This document shows, piece by piece, positions 24,893 through 32,970 of a stretch of 64,000 nt of DNA. The notes under the pieces were generated by a model. It worked only from the letters and a program-made list of their open reading frames with translations. It did not search any database and had not been told where the DNA came from. The position numbers were made by a program, and so were the translations under genes. The stretch covers positions 1-64,000 of the forward strand of contig JAFWRO010000018.1 in the NCBI GenBank assembly GCA_017519885.1. The letters run 5' to 3'. Source of the DNA: Liminaster sp017519885. Lineage in GTDB: Bacteria > Bacteroidota > Bacteroidia > Bacteroidales > UBA3663. Positions within the stretch are counted from its first letter, which is position 1. Each line of letters begins with the position of its first letter.

Positions 24893-26278
24893 TTACTTTT
24901 TCTTGTAGATGGCGTAGCCTTTGGCTTCCAGTTCGATGGGTGTCGTTCCCGAGAGGGAGGTCTGTGTAAGTGCAGGGCCTTCGGCGATTGTCCGGCTGTT
25001 GAGGCAGACATCATAGTTCCCCTTCTCCAGGCTCGAAAGAGTGGTCTGCTGGTCGGTTTCGCCAAAGTTCAGTACAACCACGATGTTGCCGCGCTGGTAG
25101 GCCATCATCGATGGGTTTCCGGTCGTCAGGAACTCCACGGGCGAAGCTGCCGAGAGTGCCGTCTCTGTATGATGCAGGGCTATGAGCGAACGCACGGTGT
25201 TCAGCATCTTGGGGTCCACCTGGTCCCACTTTACCTTGGCATCGGTGAAGTAGTTCAAGGTATCGGGGTCGCCGATTTCCTGGCCCTGATAGATCAAAGG
25301 CATACCGTAGAGCGTGAACTGAAGTACGGAGAGTGCATATCGGTTGTCGCCGTAGAAGTCACGCAGCGTGTGACCACCGTCGTTGTAGTTCTGGTCGTGG
25401 TTGGTCAGATAGACCATACGCTTGTTCTTGATGGCCTTCGAGGCATCGAGGAACTGCTGGCAGATGGCTTGCAGCGAATCGGCCTGTGTGCCTTTTGCGC
25501 CAAACTTATATGCCAGGCGTCCTTGGAAGCCCCAGGCATAGTCGTAGTCGAAACCGCAGGAATCGATGCGTCGGCTATTGGGGTCGCTGATGTCTGTTTC
25601 GCTCAGGAATTCGATGGTCTTGCCCTGGCTCTTCAGTTCGGCAATGATGTCCTGCCAATAGCGAACAGGGATGGTGGGGCTCGTCACGTAGTCGCAACGA
25701 TAGCCATCGACGTCGCACGAATCAATCCAGAACTTCAGCGTGCTGTTCATCTCGTTCACCAGACCCTTGTCCTGGTAGTTCAGCTGGAAGACGTCGTTCC
25801 ATCCGTGTGGATTGATCATCTTTCTCTTGGCGTCCTTCGTGAAGTACTCGGGATGTGTCTTGACCCAGGGATTCTCCACGGCAACGTGGTTGGGCACCCA
25901 GTCGAGCCACACTTTCATACCGTGCTCGTGGGCTGCTGCCACAAAAGCCTTGAGGTCGTCGATGGTTCCATAGGCGGGATTGACCTCACGGAAGTTCATC
26001 GAGGCGTAGGGACTCATCTTGGTGGCACCACGTGGATAGGTGGGCATCAGCCAGAGGATGTCAGCACCCAGTGTCTCGAGTCGTCCCAGCTGCTCCTGGG
26101 CAGCCTTGAAGGTTCCCTCGGGAGTGAAGGCTCCGATGTTCATCTGGTAGATGATGCGGTTCTCGGTCGAAACGGGCTTGGTGTTGTCTACCGTAAACTG
26201 GACTTCCCTGCTCGGGTTGCAGGCTGCCAGAAGCAGCACTGCAACGAGCATCAGGGATGAAAGGATATTCTTGCGCAT
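24893..26278 (-). CDS. GH13 alpha-amylase lipoprotein (SusG-like position)
   Basis: A 461-residue surface or periplasmic lipoprotein amylase. The lipobox LLLAAC places the lipidated Cys at residue 20. GH13 regions are WLDWVPNHV, GYRCDYVTSP, FLSETDI and YLTNHDQNYNDGG. A short C-terminal beta domain ends GYAIYKKK. It is clearly paralogous to the following amylase (shared phrases such as FTLYGMPLIYQGQEIG against FTIYGMPLIYNGQETG) but lacks its CBM26 module and tail. In the B. thetaiotaomicron Sus system the lipoprotein amylase is SusG; equivalence here is by position and lipobox only. Confidence 0.9.
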   Translation of the reverse strand: MRKNILSSLMLVAVLLLAACNPSREVQFTVDNTKPVSTENRIIYQMNIGAFTPEGTFKAAQEQLGRLETLGADILWLMPTYPRGATKMSPYASMNFREVNPAYGTIDDLKAFVAAAHEHGMKVWLDWVPNHVAVENPWVKTHPEYFTKDAKRKMINPHGWNDVFQLNYQDKGLVNEMNSTLKFWIDSCDVDGYRCDYVTSPTIPVRYWQDIIAELKSQGKTIEFLSETDISDPNSRRIDSCGFDYDYAWGFQGRLAYKFGAKGTQADSLQAICQQFLDASKAIKNKRMVYLTNHDQNYNDGGHTLRDFYGDNRYALSVLQFTLYGMPLIYQGQEIGDPDTLNYFTDAKVKWDQVDPKMLNTVRSLIALHHTETALSAASPVEFLTTGNPSMMAYQRGNIVVVLNFGETDQQTTLSSLEKGNYDVCLNSRTIAEGPALTQTSLSGTTPIELEAKGYAIYKKK

Positions 26279-26293
26279 AGCGTTCGAAGGTTA

Positions 26294-27970
26294 TCAGTTA
26301 GCCGTGAAGGTATAGCTTTGGTTGGCCACTACTGCGGCGATGTCCTGCTGCACGCCGTCACCATCTCCATTGAGTATCAGGTTGTAGGTGCCGCCGTCGT
26401 TGGGCAATGGGAATACCAGTGTGCCGTTCTCGTTCGAAGAAGGAGTGATGCCACGCCAGCCGCCGTAGATCTCGCCGTCACCCCAGGCATAGAGGTGTGG
26501 ATTGGCGTAGCCGGCATTGTTCTGGATGGTTACGGTGTTGGGCGATTCCACCCAGTCGGAGCTGACTTCGAAGAAGTGGCTGCCTGTGGTTGTCAGGGCT
26601 GGGCCATCGATCTGCTGACCTGCACCGTTGTCGTTCAGTATGAGGTTGAAGGAGCCACCTGCCGGCAACTCGTAGAGGTTCCAACCGTTGTCGGTCACCT
26701 TGACTGGAGCTGCACCTGGCCATTCGCCACAGGCTTCGCTGTCACCGTATGCATAGAGGTGAGGCTCGTTGTAGCCGATGGTGTTCTTGATGGCAATGAC
26801 AACCTTGTCGCCTGTGGGTTGTGGCTGTGGCTCGGGATCGGTTCCTGGTGTGTCGCCACCGCCCTGGTAGTCCTTGCTGATTACCTCATAGCCGCCATCG
26901 AAGATGCGCAGATAGATGTCGTGGTCGATGGTGAAGTTGAGGTCACCGCCTTCCCACTGCACGCCGCCGCCGTTGTTGTTGGGGATGAGGTTGAGGTTCA
27001 GGCCGGTGTTGGCCTCGCCAAGGTCGAAGTAGGTATACTCCAGTCCGTTGATGGTCTGTGTGCCTGTGGGTGCCATACCTGGCCAACCGCCGAAGGCTTC
27101 GGCATCGCCCCATGCATAGAGTGCCAGTTCGGCCTGGCTCGACTCGTTGAGGACGAAGAGGGCATAGCCGTCGTGCTGCACGGTAGGCTCAAGACCAATC
27201 TCCTCCACGCCGTCAGCAGTAACGAGCAGGTAGATGTCGCGGTCGATGGTGAAGTTGAAGTCGGCCAGCTGCGAACCGTTGCCACCGTTGTTGAAGATGA
27301 GGTTCTCGTTGAGGCCGGTGTTGGCAGCACCCATGTCGAAGTACTTCCATACGACGCCACCCTTCTCCCAGGTGCCTGTTGGGTTCATGCCCGGCCAGTC
27401 ACCGTTGAGGTTGTTGATGTCGCCCCACATGTAGAGCGTCAGGGCATCCCAGCCCGTCTGGTCATCCACATAGACTACGAAACCGTCGTGTTCGGGCTCT
27501 GGCTTTTCGCCTCCGCTCCAGTAATAGCTCTCCCACCGCTGTCCCCAGACATTGGCAAATGTGCCGACACCTGGATTGTCGAAATGGGTGGCAAGTTCGC
27601 CCGAAGTGGTGTATTCCATACCCTGTGTGGCGGAATAGAATCGGTAGCCGTCGGCAAGTGTCTTGCCGCCTACGAAAGTGCTCGGATTGAGATAGACGCC
27701 AAACTTCACGTCGCTTTCGGGAGCCTTGGTCAAAAGGAACTCCGGCTGTCCGATGGCTGCGCTATCGCCGTTGAATGCACCCACAATGTAGATCTCCTCG
27801 TCAACTGTGGTGCCAAAAGGCGCAATGAACTCGAGCAGGACACGGTCGGCCTGCGTCGGGAACTGCTGACGCTCATGCGGGAACACGATCTCCTCATTGT
27901 CGGAACAACTGCTCATCATTCCGGTAAGAGCCAGCAGCGCCAATACCAGACTATATAATTTCTTATTCAT
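26294..27970 (-). CDS. SusE/SusF-like starch-binding lipoprotein with four CBM26-type modules
   Basis: A 558-residue outer-membrane lipoprotein (lipobox MMSSC, Cys22) that should hold starch at the cell surface for SusCD. After an N-terminal domain (residues 30-150) come two similar modules (160-260 and 265-366) sharing LYMWGD/LYAWGD, WPGM, NTGLNxNLI and FTIDxDIYL. A Pro/Gly-rich linker (367-388) follows, then two modules of a second subtype (389-474 and 477-558) with PHLYAYGD/PHLYAWGD and FNLILNDNG/YNLILNGDG. The WPG motif at 192, 296 and 417 becomes WRG at 505. One protein with four modules appears to replace separate SusE and SusF. It sits between susD and the amylase genes. Confidence 0.88.
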   Translation of the reverse strand: MNKKLYSLVLALLALTGMMSSCSDNEEIVFPHERQQFPTQADRVLLEFIAPFGTTVDEEIYIVGAFNGDSAAIGQPEFLLTKAPESDVKFGVYLNPSTFVGGKTLADGYRFYSATQGMEYTTSGELATHFDNPGVGTFANVWGQRWESYYWSGGEKPEPEHDGFVVYVDDQTGWDALTLYMWGDINNLNGDWPGMNPTGTWEKGGVVWKYFDMGAANTGLNENLIFNNGGNGSQLADFNFTIDRDIYLLVTADGVEEIGLEPTVQHDGYALFVLNESSQAELALYAWGDAEAFGGWPGMAPTGTQTINGLEYTYFDLGEANTGLNLNLIPNNNGGGVQWEGGDLNFTIDHDIYLRIFDGGYEVISKDYQGGGDTPGTDPEPQPQPTGDKVVIAIKNTIGYNEPHLYAYGDSEACGEWPGAAPVKVTDNGWNLYELPAGGSFNLILNDNGAGQQIDGPALTTTGSHFFEVSSDWVESPNTVTIQNNAGYANPHLYAWGDGEIYGGWRGITPSSNENGTLVFPLPNDGGTYNLILNGDGDGVQQDIAAVVANQSYTFTAN

Positions 27971-27991
27971 GACTTTCAGTATTTTGATGGA

Positions 27992-29815
27992 TTAATAGTT
28001 TGGATTCTGAATAAGGCCGGGATTAACGGCGAGAGCCGACTGTGGCAGTGGATACCACTCGTACTTGCGGTCGCGCTGGGTTGGCAGGCTGACACCATCT
28101 TCGGTGGCACGGCCCCAGAACCACCACTGGCCCTGTGTGAATTTGTCGAAACGGCGCAGGTCGGTGCGACGGCGATTGCCTTCGCCCAGATATTCCTTGC
28201 CCCACTCTGAGAGCACCCAGTCGAGGTTGAAATCGCTGAAGCCAGGACCAGGGATGCTGAGTGCACTGGCGCGGTCGCTGCTCTTGAAGTAACGTGTGCG
28301 GATGGCATCGATGTAGTTCTTTGCTTCGGCGCTGTTGCCCTTGCGCATCTCGCATTCGGCAACGTTGAGATAAGCCTCGGCCAGACGGAACTGTACATCG
28401 TCGATGCTCTTGAAGCCGCCACGGTCGTCGTTGGGGTAGAGGGGATATTTCACGAGGCGAACACCCGAGTTGGTCTCACCCCAGCGGGGGTTCATGACAA
28501 CGTCAAGGTTGCGGCCCAGGTTGAGGAACGTGCCGAGCTGGTCGACATAGACAAGGTCCTGGCCATCGCGGTCGGCATCAGCCTTCAGCACATCGCCGGT
28601 TCCGAAGTTGGCACGAATGGTGCCCTTGAGGAACATGCCTGGACCATGTGTCTTGGTGTTGGCATCATATACGTAGTTCTGCTTGCGTATGTCGCGATTG
28701 TCGAAACGCTCATAGGGAGCACCCAGCTTGTCGCCGTAGGGAGCATCGAGGAAGCAGCGGCCTCCATCTGTGCCACCTGTGGGAAGAACGGTACCGTAGT
28801 TGTCGTACGAAGGAACCAGGCAGACGCAGTTCCATGCGCCGATTCCGTCGTACGACTGTCCGAAGTAGTCGGCATAACCATACCACATGCCCACCATGGT
28901 GCGCACATTCGAAATGGCGTTGGCAGCACCTTGGCCATCCTCGGCAGCAAGTGCGAAGATCACCTCAGGGCTCTTCACGTTGTCGATGCTGTAGATGTTG
29001 CGGTAGTTGTCGTCGAGGGCGTAGTTGCCGTAGTTGCCTGCGATGATTTCCTTCGAAAGGGCCTCGCACTCATCGAAGTGTGCTTCGCCGATGAAGACCT
29101 GTGCATTGAGCAAGAGACGGGCCTTCAGCAGGCGGTTCATGCCCTGGTTGGCACGGTTCACCATCGTGTGGTTGGCATCGTCCTTGGCCAGTGAGCCGAC
29201 GGTCTCGTCGAGTTCGGTGGCGATGAAGTCGTAGATCATCTTGCACGAGGTGTTCCAGTCGGGATCGGCAGTGCCGGGCACTTCGCTCGAAGCCGATGTG
29301 TTGAGCGGAAGGGCACCACCCCAGAGCTCGAAGATGCAATAGTAGTTCCATGCACGGATGGTACGCACCTCGGCCACGTATTGCGCCAGCTTCTCGGGTG
29401 TCATGCCCAGGCTGGCTGCATCGAGGCCTTCAAGGTCGCTCAGCAGCAGGTTGGCCAGACCGACAGCGGTCCAGGCACCCGACCAGGCATTGTTGATGAT
29501 GGTCGATTCGGAAGTCCAGTTGTGCCACGAAAGCACGGTCTTCATGGCCTCGTCCCATCCCCACTGTCCTCCATTCCATACACGCCAGGTGATCTGGTCG
29601 GAAGGATACTCGGAAAGGTGGAAGAAGTTCTCGCCAGCAAGGGTCGAGGATGTCTGGTTGTAGATGGCAGCTACGGCTCCCTTTACGCTGGCTTCATTCT
29701 GATAATACACACTCGCATCGATACGGTCGTACACCTTTTCGTCGAGGTCGGTGCAGGCGGTGAGCCCGGCCAGGAGGCCTACGGCACCGCAGATAGCATA
29801 TTTAAAGGTATTCAT
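27992..29815 (-). CDS. susD: SusD/RagB-family starch-binding outer-membrane lipoprotein
   Basis: A 607-residue lid protein of the SusCD glycan importer. The signal peptide ends AGLTAC (lipidated Cys21). The N-terminal SusD-like helices (SVKGAVAAIYNQTSSTL, WTAVGLANLLLSDLEGL) and TPR-like region lead to the RagB C-terminal domain with the typical FRLAEAYLNVAECEMRKG, NYIDAIRTRYF and LGEGNRRRTDLRRF. The Trp-rich loop ITWRVWNGGQWGWDEA could be part of the glycan-binding face. It is downstream of susC after a 99-bp gap holding a hairpin element and a tandem array. Function in starch uptake is inferred from the operon. Confidence 0.94.
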   Translation of the reverse strand: MNTFKYAICGAVGLLAGLTACTDLDEKVYDRIDASVYYQNEASVKGAVAAIYNQTSSTLAGENFFHLSEYPSDQITWRVWNGGQWGWDEAMKTVLSWHNWTSESTIINNAWSGAWTAVGLANLLLSDLEGLDAASLGMTPEKLAQYVAEVRTIRAWNYYCIFELWGGALPLNTSASSEVPGTADPDWNTSCKMIYDFIATELDETVGSLAKDDANHTMVNRANQGMNRLLKARLLLNAQVFIGEAHFDECEALSKEIIAGNYGNYALDDNYRNIYSIDNVKSPEVIFALAAEDGQGAANAISNVRTMVGMWYGYADYFGQSYDGIGAWNCVCLVPSYDNYGTVLPTGGTDGGRCFLDAPYGDKLGAPYERFDNRDIRKQNYVYDANTKTHGPGMFLKGTIRANFGTGDVLKADADRDGQDLVYVDQLGTFLNLGRNLDVVMNPRWGETNSGVRLVKYPLYPNDDRGGFKSIDDVQFRLAEAYLNVAECEMRKGNSAEAKNYIDAIRTRYFKSSDRASALSIPGPGFSDFNLDWVLSEWGKEYLGEGNRRRTDLRRFDKFTQGQWWFWGRATEDGVSLPTQRDRKYEWYPLPQSALAVNPGLIQNPNY

Positions 29816-29833
29816 TGTTGTAGAGTTATGAAT

Positions 29834-29874
29834 GGTTGCTCACTTCGTTGCGCGCGAGCAAAGCTCGGAGCGAA
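29834..29874. repeat. REP-like 41-bp element, copy 1 (susC-susD gap)
   Basis: This 41-bp stretch matches 38405-38445 at 36 positions. Its centre is the small palindrome CGAGCAAAGCTCG, flanked by TTCG on the left and CGAA on the right, giving a two-tier hairpin. Its two copies both touch short-period tandem arrays. Confidence 0.7.
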
Positions 29875-29914
29875 ATGTTCGAAATGTTTGAAATGTTCGA
29901 AGAGTTCGAAAGGT
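29875..29914. repeat. 9-bp-period array in the susC-susD gap
   Basis: Units ATGTTCGAA, ATGTTTGAA, ATGTTCGAA and GAGTTCGAA repeat at 9-bp spacing and run up to the susC stop codon. With the adjoining hairpin element they form the whole intercistronic structure. Confidence 0.8.
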
Positions 29915-32881
29915 TTAATGGAATCGTAGCGTTACACCAAGACTGAGCTGGGTAGCCTGTGGATAGGCACTGTTGGAATCTACACCTGGGGTGATGCCGG
30001 TCGAAGGTACAATCGAAGGATCGTTGCCCTCGTACGAGGTGAGGGTGAACAGGTTCTTGGCAGTCAGATAGACGCGAAGGCTCTCGACGATTTCGCGCTT
30101 CTTGGGGGTATAGTTGTAGCCGATGGTCACGTTGTCGAACTTGAAGTAGTTGCCGTTCTCAAGGAAGTAGCTCGAGATGATGCCGCCGCTCGAGTGGACA
30201 TCCTCATACTTGGTATAGGCTGTGCGGAGCACGTTGTCGGTGCCTGCACCCTGCAGACCCATGCCGTACTTGCGCATGTTGAAGATGTCGTAGCCCAATG
30301 TGCTGCGGAACAGCATGCTCAGATCCCAGTTCTTGTACTTGAACGAGTTGCTCCACGAAAGGAAATGCATGGGTGCACCATTGCCGATGTGGCGCTTGTA
30401 GCTGGGGTCAGCCTGCGAGGCAGGAACCTTGTTGCCGTCGTTGTCGAAGACAAGGAGAAGGCCGTTCTCATCGATGCCGGCATGCTCATAGCCATAGAAC
30501 TGGCCGATCTTGCCGCCTTCCTCCACGCGGAAGAAGTATTCGCTCGAACCTGGTCCTGGCTTGCGGTAGAGGTCGAGGTAAGCCATCTGATAGACGTCGC
30601 TCGAAAGCTTGGTGAGCTTCGTTTCGCCCATGCTCCAGTTGATGCCGGCGGTCCATTTCACGGCTGTCTTCGAAAGCACATCGTAGTCAAGTGAAATCTC
30701 GACACCGGTGTTCTTGGTCGTGCCCACATTCACGAGGATGTTGCTGTAGATGAATGGAGGCTGGGGAGCGGTATAGCTGTAGAGAAGGTCCTGCGAACGA
30801 CGGTCGAACCACTCGACGCTACCACGCAGACGGCTGTGGAGTGCCACGAAGTCGACACCGACGTTGAAGGCGGTCGATTTCTCCCAGGCCAAGTCGGGGT
30901 TAGCATTGAGCGAAGGTGCATAGCCGTTGATCCATTCTCCGTCCACGAAGTAGGCACCATAGTTGCTGTAGGTGGCAAGCGACTGGTAGGCACCGAAGTC
31001 CGAACGTCCCGTCACACCGTAGGAGATACGGGGCTTGAGGCTCTGGAAGATCTTGCTCACGCCCTTGGCAAATGGAGTGCGGGTGATTTCCCAGGCCACC
31101 GATGCCGATGGGAAGTTACCCCACTTGGTGTTGGCACCGAACTTGGTGCTGCCTTCACGACGCATCGAGGCCGAAAGGAAGAGCATGTCGTTGTAGTTGT
31201 AGTTCAAGCGTCCGAAGAAGCCGATCAGGGTCGATTCCGAGGCACCTGCCCAGAGGCTTGCCTTGCCTTCCTGCAGTGCGGTACCGTTGCCGATGCCGTA
31301 CCAGCCCATCGAGTCATAGACGAAGTCCTTGTTCTCGTTGCCGCTCTGCTCCCAGTTGCTGCGCTCCCACGAATAGCCGAGCACGAGCTTGATCTGGTGC
31401 TCGTCGAGGTTCAGGGCGTAGTTGGTAAGCCATTCCAGGCGGTTGGTCCACCACTTCTGGTAGTTGACGTTGGCACGTCCGTCATAGCCGTTCCAGAACG
31501 ATTCGCTCGAAGTGGAGGGTGTATAGAAGTTGCTCTTCAGGTCGTTGTATTGCAGCGCATAGCTGAGCGAGGTGTTCAGCATGTGACGCTCGGTCTGAAG
31601 GATGTTGAGCTTCACGTCGGTATTGCCCAAAAGGTAAACGCGGTCGCCTTCGTTGATGTTTTCCCTCAGGTCGTTCACCGGGTTATGGATATCTGTAGGC
31701 GAATTGGGCTGATAGTAGGTTCCGTCGGGGTTCTTGACGGGAATGGTGGGGTTCATCGTAAGGGCGGTGTCAAAAAGGCCGTCGTTGCCCCAATCCTCGT
31801 GTACCCTGCGGCCCGAGAGGGATGCATTGAACTGCAGGCGGTTGTTGAGCACGCGCTGCTCGCCCACGAAACGTGCACCGTATTCCTTGCGCCCGCTGAC
31901 GATGTCCAGACCGTTGCCCTGCTTGTAGTTGAGCGAAACGCCGAAGAAGCCGTTCTTGGTCGAGCTGTCAATCGAGAGATACTGGTTGAGGTTGTAGCTT
32001 GCTGCACGGGTGATCTCGTCCCACCAGTCGGTGTCGCCACCGTAGTCCTGTCCACGGCGAGAACGACGGAACTCCTCGGTAGTGAGGATGCCCGGCTTCG
32101 GCTTGGCAATGTTGAGGGCTACATAGCTGTCATAGGTCACGTTGGTGACGCCTGCTGTGCCCGAACCCTTCTTGGTGGTCACGAGGATGACGCCGTTGGC
32201 ACCACGTGTGCCGTAGATGGCTGCCGAACCGGCATCCTTCAGTACGGTAATCGACTCGACGTCCTGGGTGGCGATGTTGCGGAGGTCACCGCCTGCAATG
32301 CCGTCAATCACGATGAGTGGGCCGTTGGAGGCTGTCAGCGAACCTGCACCACGCACCTGGATTTCAGTGGTGGCATTCGGGTTGGCTTCGGCAGTTGCTG
32401 CAACGTTAAGACCTGTCACCTTGCCGGCAATCAGCGCCATCGGGTCGCTGGCTGCACCCTGGTTGAAGTTCTCCTTCGAGATCTGAACCACCGAGCTCGA
32501 GATCTCCTTCTTGGCCATCGAACCGTAGCCCACTACGACTACTTCGTTCAGCTGGGCAACGTCTTCGCTCAATGTAACGGTCATACCGTCCTTGGCAGGA
32601 ACTTCCTGGGGGTCGAAACCGATGTAGCTGATCACAAGGGTGCTGCCCTCGTTGCACTTCAACTGGAAGTTACCGTCGAAGTCTGTCACTGTTCCGTTGG
32701 TTGTTCCTTTCACCAGGACACTTGCGCCAATGATGGTCTCGCCTGTGTCGTCAACAACCACGCCATTGATGGTGGTCTGTGCCGAAACATCCAAGGCAAA
32801 AAACACGATCGCCAGCATTAGGACGATTCTGAGGCTTGCGCCCATTCCCAATCGACGGGAATACTCAAATGCTTTTTCCAT
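29915..32881 (-). CDS. susC: SusC/RagA-family TonB-linked outer-membrane transporter
   Basis: A 988-residue TonB-dependent barrel that imports oligosaccharides, here probably maltooligosaccharides. The order is a signal peptide with extended N-region (MEKAFEYSRRLGMGASLRIV, cleaved after VSA), a carboxypeptidase-regulatory-like domain (TINGVVVDDTGETIIGASV), the TonB-linked linker LNEVVVVGYGSMAKKEIS, the plug (VRGAGSLTASNGPLIVIDG) and a 22-strand barrel ending QLSLGVTLRFH. The terminal Phe-His fits the family. It is the second gene of the unit headed by GH97. No TAnnTTTG element lies in the 89 bp upstream, which suggests transcription from the GH97 promoter. Confidence 0.95.
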   Translation of the reverse strand: MEKAFEYSRRLGMGASLRIVLMLAIVFFALDVSAQTTINGVVVDDTGETIIGASVLVKGTTNGTVTDFDGNFQLKCNEGSTLVISYIGFDPQEVPAKDGMTVTLSEDVAQLNEVVVVGYGSMAKKEISSSVVQISKENFNQGAASDPMALIAGKVTGLNVAATAEANPNATTEIQVRGAGSLTASNGPLIVIDGIAGGDLRNIATQDVESITVLKDAGSAAIYGTRGANGVILVTTKKGSGTAGVTNVTYDSYVALNIAKPKPGILTTEEFRRSRRGQDYGGDTDWWDEITRAASYNLNQYLSIDSSTKNGFFGVSLNYKQGNGLDIVSGRKEYGARFVGEQRVLNNRLQFNASLSGRRVHEDWGNDGLFDTALTMNPTIPVKNPDGTYYQPNSPTDIHNPVNDLRENINEGDRVYLLGNTDVKLNILQTERHMLNTSLSYALQYNDLKSNFYTPSTSSESFWNGYDGRANVNYQKWWTNRLEWLTNYALNLDEHQIKLVLGYSWERSNWEQSGNENKDFVYDSMGWYGIGNGTALQEGKASLWAGASESTLIGFFGRLNYNYNDMLFLSASMRREGSTKFGANTKWGNFPSASVAWEITRTPFAKGVSKIFQSLKPRISYGVTGRSDFGAYQSLATYSNYGAYFVDGEWINGYAPSLNANPDLAWEKSTAFNVGVDFVALHSRLRGSVEWFDRRSQDLLYSYTAPQPPFIYSNILVNVGTTKNTGVEISLDYDVLSKTAVKWTAGINWSMGETKLTKLSSDVYQMAYLDLYRKPGPGSSEYFFRVEEGGKIGQFYGYEHAGIDENGLLLVFDNDGNKVPASQADPSYKRHIGNGAPMHFLSWSNSFKYKNWDLSMLFRSTLGYDIFNMRKYGMGLQGAGTDNVLRTAYTKYEDVHSSGGIISSYFLENGNYFKFDNVTIGYNYTPKKREIVESLRVYLTAKNLFTLTSYEGNDPSIVPSTGITPGVDSNSAYPQATQLSLGVTLRFH

Positions 32882-32970
32882 TGTTTTGGGTTTTAAGTCA
32901 ATAATAATTGTTAGTTATATGTTATATGTCAATTATCAATTGTTAATTATCAAATGTTAATTATTTATTG
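32882..32970. repeat. AT-rich spacer with GTTAATT-like repeats
   Basis: The gap between GH97 and susC is built from imperfect repeats of TTGTTAATTAT and TTATATG type. Very similar sequence fills the gaps at 51907-51974 and 54450-54487. No promoter element is visible here. Confidence 0.6.

Noticed and set aside
30836..32821. Open frame of 661 codons on the + strand
   Set aside because: It lies entirely opposite susC, has no recognisable domain, and reflects the codon pattern of the real gene. The same applies to long antisense frames at 24857-26260, 26318-27958 and 33394-34881.
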